NCBI GenBank assembly: GCA_964023205.1
Contig: OZ026835.1
Span: 43,311,083-43,375,082, forward strand
Length of the DNA: 64,000 bases
Origin: Lutraria lutraria
Taxonomy: Eukaryota > Mollusca > Bivalvia > Venerida > Mactridae
Direction of reading: 5' to 3'
Below, in pieces: positions 14,001 to 29,000 of the stretch; within the stretch, counting starts at the first letter, position 1, and each line of letters opens with the position of its first letter. The position numbers and the translations under genes were made by a program. The notes beneath the pieces were generated by a model. The model saw only the letters and a list, made by a program, of their open reading frames with translations. It was not told the DNA's origin and did no database searches.

Positions 14001-17000
14001 ACCTAACCTGCCGATTTCGGCCTAAGAAATTATTCGTCATTTTCACAACTCGACTCTTTCGGTATCTGTCAAAACCGAAAACATTGCGGAAAAAATGTCA
14101 ACAAACTGAAATGGTAAGTATTGCTCAAGTTATGTTCACTTGAAAGGCAGCGCACATGCTCATTTAAACTCTCAGACGTATCGGAAATATCGTTGTCGTC
14201 AATAAAAGGCTGACAGCCTTTTATTCAAACCGACATACAAATACCGACGCGCGTGTTATAGGGTAATTTTTGAACGCACATTCTTCTTTGACTTTTTGGT
14301 AATAATTGGTTTTACAAGTGACAAACGCATTGTTGGTGTACGAAAAAAAAAGACACAGCAGTTCCTGGGCATGCCCCTTTAAGCCATTCTTCCTAAGTTT
14401 CAAAGCATTCTTGATAAAATGACCTCTCACCATGTAAATATTTATAGAAATATGAGTATGTATGTGATAATAAGTGGTTCATAGTGAAGTTATTTCCTTA
14501 TATGGTGTTTTGCGTACATTGTAAACTAAATGTCACCATTGACGTCTTTTTCAGGGAGGAGTTACACCGCTAGGGTTGCACCTAATCATTTGAACGTGTT
14601 TCTAAATTTAGCATCCTTGTGTTCTCGTGACCCTAACAGATTGCACGAAGCGGCTGATGTAAGTAATGATGCTTATTTGTCTCTTTGTGAGCCTTGTCCA
14701 TATAAGGCTTGCCTAGGATTTTGTATGCATAGGGTATTTGTCAGAAATGAAAACATGGCTTCGTAGTTTGATGTAACTAATCACTCATAGTACTAGTAGT
14801 TGCTCTTTTGATGGCCCCACCCTTGTCATGAGGATTAATCCATGGCTTGTAGAATCAAAACTGGTTGATGATGAATGATGATGATGATGATGATAGATTG
14901 GTATTATTATATATAATAGTGGTCAGTTGGGAAAATGAAGTCCAGAGAAGCTGGTTAGGATATGAAACAATGTTGAAAATGGTGTAAATAAGATGAAATA
15001 AATGAATAAATAAATTTTCACATTTCAGCTATATTTGTATATATATATATGTAGCTTAAATGTCATCAACTCACAAGTAGCCCAAGTTAGATGACCCATA
15101 TGTCAAGTATCTACATGTATATATACAACATACAGTCTTACATGTAGGTATGCACGTAGGTATCTGCCATATGACCTCCTACTTTATTGTTTCTGATACT
15201 GCCTCCTATATTCTACAAGATAAAGTGTTAATGAAGTTTTATATTTAAACTTATATTTGTTACAAACCAATCCTGATATGTTGATAGGATGACTGACTGT
15301 ATATCAGATAATGATAAAGTTATAATTAACTTACAAATAGTGAATATAATTGAAAAATAATTTTAAAAGTCACAAACTAATACATTCTTAATTGTACTGG
15401 TTATTAGCTAACATGAGCACAAAGTGCTCAGGGCAGGGTGAGCTTTGGTGATTTGTCTGTTGTCGGGCATCAGGCTATGTCAACTTTTGCCTTATGAACC
15501 CATTCGATGCTGCATTTTTAGTTAGATTTTCATAAAACGGTGTTAGTATGTTTGTATTGACAAAATCTTGAACAAATTCAATAATGGCATTTGGGTTTAA
15601 AAAATAAGATCAAAAGGTCAATCTACTGTATACATGTATGTCTTAATATTGGTGCCTGTTTTATTTTGGCGATTTTGGCAGTCAAGGTGTTATTAACACT
15701 TTTTCATGTAACTATTTGTTTGTTTAGTATGTTTGTACATGTATTATTACTTGTTTACTTTTATCAGTTAACAGGGATTTTTTGGGACGATTTTATAGCC
15801 GAAATACGGTCATATTCCCAATGGAAAATAGTATCTTATTTTCCCAATTCACAGACAAAAATTCCCAATCCAAAAAAAATTAAGTTCATGAACATCACTA
15901 TTGGTAGTAAATACCTTATTCTGCTACTGTTCTATGGGAGAATAAGTTGAATTAGTTGAACATTGCAAAACTTGTAGTTTTTTTCCCAATTTTGATTAAA
16001 ACACCGTGAAAATTCCCAATCCAAAGGGTATGGGTCATATTCCCAAAATACCGAAAAAAAACGCTGGTTAAAGAACATGTATTACGTTTATTGCCTTAGG
16101 GTAAATCTAAATTGAAACAAGGTGAAATCTAAACGATTCAAACAATACAGCTTGTTTGTCACACCATATAAAATTATAATCGTCGGCACAATTAAAGACC
16201 GACTAAATTAAACCCAATATGATAACGATATGTGTCAATTTAAGATAAATTATTGGAACAGATAATCACTTTTAGCCACTGTGTTACCTCCTGTTTGATC
16301 CAAAGTAATTACCAACACTTCTGTCATCTGGTGTCTTATTCAATACAGTTTATACATTCATTTCTCACTTGATACGATAGTAGTCATGAAGTTATTTAGT
16401 AAAATGTTCTAGTTATTTCCCTTGAAAATCGTGGAAACTTATTTTGGCACTTATGAAGACAGGACATGGTTTTATTTTGGCGGTTGGATATGAAACAGCC
16501 AAATATAGAGAATTCATGAACATCTTAAAAACGCCAAATTTTGCACCCGCAGAATTTAAGACGTATACAGTAATTGAAAACCTTGTGAACACTCCAGTGG
16601 TCAATTTTTAATATCTTGTATGAAAGTGGTATGTTTAGAGCTTAGATGTATGGCATGGAGCAATTTCTTGAGACCCTGTAACAAAGTTGCTGAAATAGTG
16701 TCCCTGGGGTCAAAATTGGTCCTGTCCAAGGGGTCAAATGTTGTATTATTTTCCAATATTTTTTACTTACTGCAGCACAAATTTAGATCAAATTCATCTA
16801 TGATATTGCCATAACTAGTTTCCCAGGTGAGAATCACAAGGCCTCTTGGCTCTTTTCTTGAATAGTGTGATTTTATTAATCTGTCAAAGAATTACACAGA
16901 TGCTGAATGCATTTATTTTTTACCCTATACCTGCGTGTATTTGCAGTTATTGAAGACAGCTACAGATATGAGACCTGACTACATACAAGGGTATATAAAC

Positions 17001-20000
17001 CGAGGAGATGTGATGATGAAGCTTCGTAGGTTTGTAATATTGAAATCACTCTTAACCAATATTTTTTCCGAGAAATTTAAAATCATGATGGTATAGCTGG
17101 AACTATTTTTTGAGCCGTGACGGAAGACTTCACTAAATCAATCGGGTATGCATAGTTATTGAGCATGTTACATTTATCTATCAATATTTTTCAGTCAAAT
17201 TTGTTCCGAATATCCATGTCCATTATTTGACATAGTGGAATCTTCTGAATAATTTCATCACGGCTCAAAAAGCATGGTCAAGCTATAGCTGTCATTATAC
17301 ATGTATAGTGATTGTTTGTGTAATCTGGTCTGGGATTGATGTTATCATCATTTGTGAATTGGGCTGTGTATTGTCTTCAATGATACAAATAAATACCATG
17401 GAACATTTTTGATACCTATGAAGCTGAGTTTTTTCCTAAATCATAAGTCAGCGAGCTATTCAGTGTTTATTAAGGTTTAAAGCATCAGTAAATGGCTTAT
17501 GTGACCTTAGAATATGCTTCGTGACCTTAGAATGTGGTCATCTTTTAAGGATATATAATATTAAGGATATATAAAGGAAATATTGTTGTTATCGTTTGTT
17601 TATAAAGTAGGTTTTTAAGGTTTTGGTATTTTAATTTTGGATTTACTCATGTGTTTAGGACTTGGTGAGTGGATTTTTGAAAAAAAGTGGGGTTCTTTTT
17701 TAGGCGTGGAGCATTTAATAGGAATATTACAGTATGCTACTGTAAGAATGTATGGCAGTATACTGGTATATCTGGGCAGTCCTATTTTTATATGCCCGTT
17801 TGAATAACAGGTCGTATTATGGGAACACCAATGACGGGAGGGTTGGCAGGCGGGCAGCGTCCACAACGGTGTCCGCTCTCTAATTCAAACAGTTTTATTC
17901 ACATCCTCACCAAACGTGATGGAAATGTTTATGGCCATGAAATCTGGGTCAACTTCGATAACCAGGCACTCTTGTTAAAGTTTGTTTAGAGGTCATGCCT
18001 TCAGTATTCTGGGAAAAGCTTTCATTAACAAGTCTAAGAAAGATAAAAGGTTGTTAAAATTTGAATCATTATCAGTTATGTATGGTATTTCTAAATAAAG
18101 CCTCAAAGGAAATCACTGCTAATGCATGGTGTGACATTGCTGGTATATAAACTATCTGCCAAATTCATCAAGTCAGAGACTATGTTACATTGAGGAAAAC
18201 TATTTGTTTTTTTAAGATGTTTGCTGTGACAATAGTGAATTGTATATAACCCAGTAAAAAGTCCTTGAGAGTGATTGATATTTCATGTAGTTGTTACAAC
18301 ATGTTTTGATGTACAATGTGCATAAAAAAGCTTGACAGATTTGGAACTAGAAATTGTTTCAACATTGCTACTGTTACATGCTGGAATTTTTTGTAAAAGG
18401 TGAAATATGAAACAGTCCTGCGGGTGTCACAAAAAGGGCCATCTTTAAAAACTGTTGATTTGTGGTAATGCAACTTATAACAATTGGTAGGCAGGTAGGC
18501 AGGCAGGCATTTTTTATCCTTCTATTAAAAAAAAAACAGCCTGAATAAAGAACGAAATTTTAATTTTGTCAAAATCACTAAAAATATGTTGGGTTTGAGG
18601 ATTTGTGTGACTGCTCACCAAAAAATATTTTAAGGATGGCCTGAAGAAATGATCACAGTACTTATGTGTTTGTCCTCTTCCTTTGATTGTTTGGCATTTT
18701 TACATCTGACTATTATCTGTACAGTTAAACATCACAAACCTCAATGATAGAACCATCTCATTAATGCCACCACTTATTGTTTAAATGTTTTTTTTCTGAA
18801 TTTCTTCTTTATATGGTCATTTGATAATGAGACCAACTCAATATTAACACTGTGTTTTTAGTCCAAATAGATAGATCTGTGGTCTAGTGGTAACGTGCTG
18901 GGTCCAAATAGATAGATCGGTGGTCTAGTGGTAACGTGCTGGGTCCAAATAGATAGATCGGTGGTCCAGTGGTAACACACTAGTTCCAAATAGATAGATC
19001 GGTGGTCTAGTGGTAACACACCAGTTCCAAATAGATAGATCGATGGTCTAGTGGTAACGTGCTGGAGTTCAGATCAAAAGGTCATTGGGTTCGAATCTCA
19101 GGGATGTTTTTTACAAAGTCCCCATCCCTTCTACCAGCCCAGTACTATATTTAGAAAATCACAGGAAATGGGTGAGGGGTGTATCATAATTTACTGTGGG
19201 CACAATAAAGAACCATGCAGGAAATAAGAGTGTGGATATAAATGCCTGATTCTTCTGTACTTTCTCTTCCCTCTCTCAGGGATAACTCTTAAATGTCCAT
19301 AACTGTCAATGGGCTGTTTAACAACAGAACTGATGAACAATAGTCCATATAGTTGTCTTCATATTATGATCTTACTGTGTTTGACAGAGTACAGAAAATA
19401 GCAAATAATAATCTTTGTTTTTATACAACGTTCCCCATTTTATAACAAGGATGTGATTAATTTTCAATGCTTTCTTGTTATTGAAATTTGACACTTTATG
19501 TTTGAAACTGTTTCTGACATGTATGAATTGATTTTAAAAAAAAGTTAATCGTTGTGAAAGAGGGATGTGAAGAAAGTTTCCTGTTTGTTGTAGACACTCT
19601 GATGCTATAGCCATGTATGAACAGGCCTTGAAGTACGAACCTGATAATGCAGATGTTCATTACAATGTAAGTTATATTTACTGTTTCTTTTGTAACTGGT
19701 AAAACACATTGATAACTTTTTTAACGGGTAAAACATATTGATAACTTTTATACAGGTAAAACACATTGATAACTTTTTTTACTCAGGTAAAACATATGGA
19801 TAACTTTTTTATACTGGTAAAACAGATTGATAACTTTTTATACAGGTAAAACACATTGATAACCTTTTTATACAGGTAAAACACATTGATAACTTTTTTA
19901 CTGGTTAAACACATTGATAACTTTTTATTCAGGTAAACAAATGGATAACTTTTTTTACTGGTAAAACACATTGATAACCTTTTTTACCAGTAAATCATGT

Positions 20001-23000
20001 TGAATACTTTGTCACTGGTAAAATACATTGATAACTTAAAATTTTACTCTCAAGTTATGCATTTCAATATATGATACATGTCTTCATTGGATGTTTGTAT
20101 AAACAATTATTGTTGATTACCTTTTATGTACAAGTTTTAAGACAAAATATCTATTCTGTTAAAAATCTTTCATTGGCGAAACTTCTCTTGAGCAAGAACC
20201 AGAACTCTCTCATGCATATTGACAGAATTATCCCCCTTTTGAATTAGAAAAAATTGGTCACTTTTACTGTTACTTGTAGTTACTTTAAAAGGTCCTAAGG
20301 GAGCAGTGTGAAACCTAAAATCTAGGTAGAATGTGATGAGAGGAAGTGCAGTGAGCAAGAATCATAACTGTATCTGTCATTTTGACTGAATTATTCTCCT
20401 TTTTGGACTTGAAAAATTGTTACTGTTTCTTGGAATATTAGTTTAGTATAATGATGAGTGTAAATGTGCCAATCATGAACTATAACTATCAAGCATTTTG
20501 ACAGAAAAGTCCCTCTTTGGACTTGTAGAAATTGTCACTTTTGCTGTTACTTACAATAATTTGAAAGGTAGTTTGCTGTAATGTGGATTGCAGTGGACTT
20601 GTAGCTTACAGTTACACAGGCATGCATGCTAGTACCATTCATTTATGCTTCCTTCATACTTAGTTTGCTTTAACCAACTGATAAAAATACTAGGTAGGGG
20701 ATGTCAATGCAAAGAATTTGCTTGTGAAAGAATTTGCTTGTGAGGTCTCATTTTGTACTTTTCTGACAATAACAAATTAGATGTTAACTCTCTGTTGTTC
20801 TATTGTGTAAATTTCTGGTCACTGTTGGTAAAAGAATAATTATCACTTGATGGCAGGATCAATTTGGAAACAAACTGGCGATAACCTTGTTATTGAGGCA
20901 AAGACTGGGATAGTCCTAAGTTCTGACACAGATTTATCGCAACCTTTTTAATGAATTATAAAAAACATGTAAATGTCGAGCGTGTCAGTAATTATCTCAT
21001 CTTATGACAAAATCATCGCTATTCTAGAAAATGTGAGTCTTCAATATATATGCCTGTATACATGTATATTTTTCTCCAATTTTTTATTTTATTTTGATGC
21101 TAGCTATATACAAATATAGCCGATGTAAAGATAGTGAATTTTTTTACCTTAGATATTTAATTGGATGTATAATGGAAAAAGGTTATGAAATGAATGAAGA
21201 TAAAACGGAGGTAATGCCTAGGTCACATATTCATGGATTTGACACTAAGGATATGATCCGGCATCATTCGTGACAATCTGAAGAGAATTATTGAGTAATA
21301 GACTTGTGCTTCTAATATATGTATTTTTAAAATTATACTTTTTAGCTTGGTGTTGTGAACATGGAACTTGGGAACAAGCCAAAAGCATTCCAAATGTTTG
21401 AAAGAGCATTAAATCATAATCCTGATCATTGGGTATGATTTTATATCTTATTTGTTCTGCCTTATGAATTGATTTTGTTGTTACAAAAGTTAATTACGAT
21501 GTACAATTGACAGCTATCAATATGGATTCTAAGTAATAAATATATTTTTTTCAGACCTTGCTTCTTTTTTTAAACAGTAGTTTACTTATATACATGGAAG
21601 ATAACCTAATCAGTTTTACTGCATTCTGTACTAGTGCTAAGCTTGAAGCATGTTTTCCATAAGTGACTGCAATCTTCTTTGTCTGAATGATCAACATTGG
21701 GGAACTATAATGATCACAGTGTAATGTGTTGCACTCAGGATTCATTCTCTGAGTCTGTAGAACTAATACTATAGTAGTGGTGCCAAGATGATGGGCTTAA
21801 AGGTTTTACATTCGACAGTTATTCATGGTAAAGCAAATGTTATCTTTGGACTGCAAGACAAACCATCCTTGATCTTGTTATTATGTAACCAATAAAGATG
21901 TGTATGGAACTAACGACCAACAACAGATGTGTTTTTCTAATTTATTTTACCAACGTTTCGGCTATACAATTAGCCTTCATCAGGGTATGATAAGATAAAA
22001 ATTTTATACACAATTTCTCTCTCGAAGTACCAAAAAGGAGATCACTTGATATCACGTGACGTTGTTTATAGAGTCTATAAATAGATTCTGAATCTAAAAA
22101 TAAATATAAGTTATAAAAACTAAATAGGTAGTCTTGAGGTAAAATATGCCGTATAGTCCATGTATAAAGAAAATATTGTGTAGTCCTCGATGGTTATTAT
22201 AGGAATGGTAGTAGTTTTAGTATTCTGTTGTAACTTCGTAGTATAATATTTCTCGATCTATTTATTAATTTTGCTTAGTAATTAATAGCTGTTAGTATTA
22301 GTTTTTTGGGGTTTTTTGGGGTTGTTCTTAAAGAGTTTTCGTACAGGTTTGGAAGTCTCATTAGTTCGGCATATCCTTTTCATTCTAATAGCTTAGCTGT
22401 AGGGAATGCTTCTTTTGATAAGAATGAAGTGAAGGTACATACTATACGTGTGGGCATCTATCTGTTGGTTTTGTGTATAAACATAGATCAAGTGTATAGT
22501 AGTTAGAGATCCATCTGATTGTTTTGTAAAAGTTGTATTTAAAAAGTTTGATTTAGTTTCGTCTATGTTGACTGAGAATTTTATGTGAAGGAATTCAATT
22601 CCTCTCGGCTGTGTGGCCAGATCATGAATATATCATCAATAAATCTCCACAATACAATGGGTTGTTTGACTTGTAAGAATTCAATTTCAATTAACAAATT
22701 TGTTGTAGATATGTAGTAATTAACGCATTTTGACTGTCTTAATTGTATTCTAGTCATTTCTTCAGGAGTGTTTTGAGGTAGGAATTTAGTCGATAGTTCT
22801 CTTTGTACTGAGATTTTTATTCTTGATACGATGTCTGTAATTAGATCAATTTCGTTTCTCGAAGGGTTTTTCTTTAGATATTCTTCTATTGTAACACTTT
22901 CGCTTATGAGGTGTGTTTTTCTTGATTGCCAATAGTTTAATACAAATTTTGTGAGACTACGTCCAAAGTTGAAAGAGTTTACTCTATAAACACCACCTGT

Positions 23001-26000
23001 AGTATGTAATTTACAACATAGATGGTATAAATGTAATTTACAACATAGATGGTATAAATGTAATTTACAATATAGATATGGTATAAATGTAATTAACAAC
23101 ATTGATGGTATAAATGTTATTTACAACATAGATGGGTATAAATGTAATTTACAGCATAGATGGTATAAATGTAATTTACAACATAGATGGTATAAATGTA
23201 ATTTACAACATAGATGGTATAAATGTAATTTACAGTATAGATCGTATAATTGTAATTTACAACATAGATGGTATAAATGTAATTTACAACATAGATGGTA
23301 TAAATGTAATTTACAACATAGATGGTATAAATGTAATTTACAACATAGATGGTATAAATGTAATTTACAACATAGATGGTATAAATGTAATTTACAACAT
23401 AGATGGTATAAATGTAATTTACAACATAGATGGTATAAATGTAATTTACAACATAGATGGTATAAATGTAATTTACAACATAGATGGTATAAATGTAATT
23501 TACAGTATAGATGGTATAAATGTAATTTACAGTATAGATGGTATAAATGTAATTTACAGTATAGATGGTATAAATGTAATTTACAACATAGATCGTATAA
23601 ATGTAATTTACAACATAGATGGTATAAATGTAATTTACAACATAGATGGGTATAAATGTAATTTACAACATAGATGGTATAAATGTAATTTACAACATAG
23701 ATGGTATAAATGTAATTTACAACATAGATGGTATAAATGTAATTTACAGTATAGATGGTATAAATGTAATTTACAGTATAGATGGTATAAATGTAATTTA
23801 CAGTATAGATGGTATAAATGTATTTTACAACATAGATGGTATAAATGTAATTTACAACATAGATGGTATAAATGTAATTTACAACATAGATGGTATAAAT
23901 GTAATTTACAACATAGATGGGTATAAATGTAATTTACAACATAGATGGGTATAAATGTAATTTACAACATAGATGGGTATAAATGTAATTAACAACATAG
24001 ATGGTATAAATGTAATTAACAACATAGATGGTATAAATGTAATTTACAACATAGATGGGTATAAATGTAATTTACAACATAGATGGGTATAAATGTAATT
24101 TACAACAAAGATGGGTATAAATGTAATTTACAACATAGATGGGTATAAATGTTATTTACAACACAGATGGGTATAAATGTAATTTACAACATAGATGGGT
24201 ATAAATGTAATTTACAGTATAGATCGTATAAATGTAATTTACAACATAGATCGTATAAATGTAATTTACAATTTAGATCGTATAAATGTAATTTACAACA
24301 TAGATGGTATAAATGTAATTTACAGTATAGATCGTATAAATGTAATTTAAAATATAGATCGTATAAATGTAATTTAAAATATAGATTGTATAAATGTTAT
24401 TTACAATATAGATCATTTAAATGTAATTTATTACATGAAATATTTCAATGTAATTAACATCATCAATTTACCGAGTATGCTATACATAGCAGAATGTATA
24501 ACTATATCATGTAATAATTGAACTGTTTAATGTAAGTTGTATCAGTTTATCAATTTATTTAATGTTCAATAATGTACTAATCAGTCATTGTTTTGTTATA
24601 TTTTACAGCAATCTTTGTATAACTCTGCTGTGATGATACAAGAAGAAAGAATAAAAGATAAATGGCAGTTAGCTGTCGATAGGTAACTATATGGCTACCC
24701 AATTTTTAACTTATATTCAGTAATGAAGAGTAGTGTAAGAAAGGCACCATTTATAGAATAGTATCTCTACACTCTAATCTAGATATAAATCAATTTAAGC
24801 TGCTTTAACCTTTGGAAATGACTTACTGGCTGGATTTCTGTTTACTTATTTCTATTATTTTTTTGTAGATTACAGCAGTTGATTAAGAATCAAAAGAATG
24901 ATTCACGAGCACCATTTTCTTTGGCCATGTTGGCTATGGATATGCAGGATTATATGGCTGCTGAGAAATACTTCAAATTATCACTTGAGGTACATGTATG
25001 AAAGTTTAATATCAAAGATGTAATAATTTGTTTCGCAGATGAGCATCACAGAGCCACTTGGCCCTCTTTTTTGTATTTATTAATTGTTGTACTCCAATGC
25101 TCACGGCGATATCTAATTGCTCGAATAATACTCATTTTATATGACCAGCATCAATTATTACAGTGAGTTACGGTTGGGTTGTCCAAAATACATAGGCGTG
25201 CGAAAAAATAATTTTCTGTGCAAGTTAGAGCTGTCCATGTATCAAAGTTTACGGAGCTAATGCCAGGGAATACACTTTTCCTTCTTGTAGACTGTATCAT
25301 ATTCTTTACATATTTAAGATAAGAACCATTGATGAACTGTTAATGAATTGCATAAAAACTTCGTCGTGTCTTCTTAGCTAAGAATCTTACGTAAGATAAG
25401 AAAATATTATTGAAGCGGGGCCAAAGTCACTAAGAAATATTGACTTTGTTTCTATTTTCTTTTTGAACTAAAAACTATATCAAGAGAACCGTTTGGAAAT
25501 TGTTTTATGCATATTCTTTTAAAACAGAGAATTGTCAGTTTCCTTATGTCGCTGTGGAAACTTTAGTAAAGATACAGAAAACCTGGTATGGTTCAGATGT
25601 AGGCTTGGGCTAAAACTATTTGTTTTTGTATTGCAGATTGAACCCACATTTAAAAGTGCCTTGTTTAATATCGCTCTTATGTTGACAAACAATCTAAAAA
25701 AACCTGCGGATGCTGTGAGTTATGTTAGAAAACTGCTGGAGGTATGGACAGTTTGCTTGATTATAATTATCACCCACCTACTTTATTAATCTGTAGGATT
25801 GATTGCTTTGTCATTTGTCTCTTCCTTGATACCATAGTTGAGTCATGTCAGTGCATCATATATGTAGGTGTAGAACTAATTCCATTTTTAGCGCTGTGTC
25901 TGCTGTCCATTGTTCATTGTCATCGTTAAAAAAATTCCATTCCACGCAGAACTCTGGCTGCCATAGCAACCAGAAGGATTTTTAGCTCACCTGATTCATC

Positions 26001-29000
26001 AGGTGAGCTTTTAGGATCGATGAATGTCCGACGTCCGTCCACAATTAGTTTGTTCACACTCTAGCATCCACAGCTATTAACCAATCGTGATTAAACTTGC
26101 TCACAATGTATATGGCCACACTGTCTCGGCTAAGTTCGATTATGGGCAAAATCGGACAATAACTTCTAGAGTTGACTTAGAAAATTTGCTGTATTTTAGC
26201 TTGTTTTACACTCTTGCGCATTAATTTATTCACCGATCCTAATCAAATTTACAATGAATGTAGATGACCTTACGGTCTTGAACAAGTTCAGTTATGTGTG
26301 GAATCGGACCAGAACGTCAAGAGTTGGGCCTTTGGATTAGAAAATTTGCTACTTATTTTTTTAAACTTGATTTATATAGATTTCTATGGGAAATTTTTAG
26401 GTGAGCTATTGTGATTGCATGCTGTCTAACGTCCGTCAGTGCGTGCGTCAGTGCATCAACTATTGCTTTAAACAATATCTCCTTCTCTAAGTAGTTGGCC
26501 AATTTCAATGAAACTTTACAGGGATGTTCCTCGCATGAACCAAAGTTGTGCAAAAAGTTAAATTTCATTAAAAATTCTGGTTGCTATGGTAACCAAAAGA
26601 AAAACTTAGAAAATCTTCTTGTCTGAAACCACAGGGCCTAGAGCTTAGATTTCAGGTGTGTAGCATTGTCTGTTGGAACTCTACAAGGTGTCTTTGAATT
26701 ATGGCCCTGGGGTAAAATCTGGCGCCACCCGAGGTGTAACTTGATTTTATATAGACTTATGTAGGGAAATTTAAAAAATCTTCTTGTCAGAATCAACAAT
26801 GCATAGAGCTTAGATATTTGGTGTATAGCATCATCTAATGGACTTCTACCAACTTTGTTTAAATTATTGCCCTGGGGTCAAAATTGGCTCCACCCCAGGG
26901 TTTACTTGATTTTACATAGGCTCATATAGGAAAAAAAAGAACCAGAATGTTTGTCTGAAAGGGTCTTTTTTGGTGAGCAATGTAGTACCATCATGGCCCT
27001 CTTGTTTTGTTTCTTATATTGTGCATTTATTGATCATGTACACACATTTTATCAAGGGCGGAGTTGAATATTTTTCAAAGTAATATTGACAAATTTCCAT
27101 GATGAGTGAACGGAACCAAAATTACCAATTGTCTCACAGTTTGCACAAATAGTGTTGTCAATTCATTAATGGATAGAATGTTATAACAGACAAGCCTAGC
27201 TTTATACAACCATGGGAATGTTGAAAATGTGATCAACAGTGAACATGTTATATATCTATTTGAAATAAAAAAAAATCAGGAAAGATCTACAGGGCTCAAC
27301 ACTAACAATGGTCTGTTAGACCAAGGCCACCGATTTTCTCCAAGTACTACCTAGGTTTCCAAGCTGGGTATCCCATCAGGCTATCTGTAATGTGGGTCAA
27401 CTGAATTCTATAAATTTAAACAATATTTTGTTAGATCTCATGTGATGTAACCTGTATAACTTTGTTGAACACATTTTTGAAAACCAGACATTTATACTTG
27501 TCTTGTATTCTTATAAAGTAGAACTGATAGGCATTTAAATGAATGACAAACACATATTTTATCTATTAATATGAGGGCTACCTGTATTTACAAGGACTTC
27601 CTCATTGTCTATGCTGGTAGTCCTACTGACTACCTCCTGAAAAAGTTAGTGTCAAGCCCTGATCTGTTGCAGTGAGATTTTATACAGGCAAAGCTGTGGA
27701 CAAAGGCTCCCATTGGGAAAGACAAAATGTGGCCTTTATTGACAGGTGACCTTTATGCAGAGGTCATTTTGTTATTAACAAGATGGCCTTCATATGGTTA
27801 TGACTGCTAACACAGGTTTCACTAAACATGTTGCTAATTTCAATGTTTTACCACTTCAACCTAAAATCCTTGTTTTTTACCAGTTGTCTCTCTACTTCAA
27901 CTTGATAGTGTTATCACCTCATTAATACCACCGTTCTGTCATCTTAATGTTCAGAAAATATGCATTCTTGGTAGCACATTCAATTACATGAAAATAAAGA
28001 TAATGCTGGTTTGAAAATATTTTGCAAAACAATTGTTGCCCATTATTGAGAATTACAAGAAAGATATATTTTTTATAGCAGAAATCGGTGGACTTATGTT
28101 TACAACAAATGATGGCATTTACAGAATTTTTCTTCCTTGACATATGGATTCCCTATGCTTTCTACAGTGTTGTTAAAACTCGTTTTATTATCTTGGATGT
28201 AAGATAGTTGCTTGCTGTAAATAGTGTCAACAGGTACACAACTGATGAATGTTGGTTTGAATTTTTTTTCACAACAACATGTATATTGTTGTTTACTGGT
28301 TAAAAAAGCCCTTTATTCCATGGAGTAACTTACTCTTATTCCGACTGAATGTGTGAATTCAAATGCTGGATTTTTTTTGGCATATGAAGGAAAATTAATT
28401 TTTCACTGGCTTCTTGTACAAAAAGATCAGACTGTAGTCCAGAAGAACCCTTACAGGGCCGTCCTTAATAAATATTTTGTTTGCGGTTATATGCTACCCA
28501 ATAAAGGCCCCTACCCAAATTTTCTTTACCTCATGGGCGAATTTCTTTTTCCCATAAAAAAATCATTTTGACATTTTTTTATGAAAAAGAAATTTTTTTA
28601 AAAATTCTACTTACCAACCAACTGAAAAATTTCTGGGTAGGACCGCAAACACATATTCTTTAAGGGTGGCCCAGTTGAAACAAAATCAGTTCAGCCCCTG
28701 ATCTGGAAATTCATGTCTGTATCAGCACCTGTCTTCTGATATTTGTTTTGTAACTGGATTAAAAAAAAATATTTGTTTGTTGATATACTCCCTGTTGTTA
28801 TTTCAGCTTTACCCCGACCACCTCAAAGGTCACATGTTGTACGGAGAACTAAATGTCAATGTTTTGAAAAATCATGATGAAGCTGAGAAGGTATGTTTGT
28901 TTCTTTGGTACTTTTCTGTGCTGGGAATTTTGTAGGGTAATTAACAAGTCTTTCAGAATAAATAGTGTTAATGGCCTGGAATTGCCCCTTGGACCAAATT

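Noticed and set aside
23132..23926. 264-codon open frame
   Set aside because: It is the 27-bp minisatellite read in frame; another frame is also open over part of it. No start context, no splice sites and only a 9-residue repeat.
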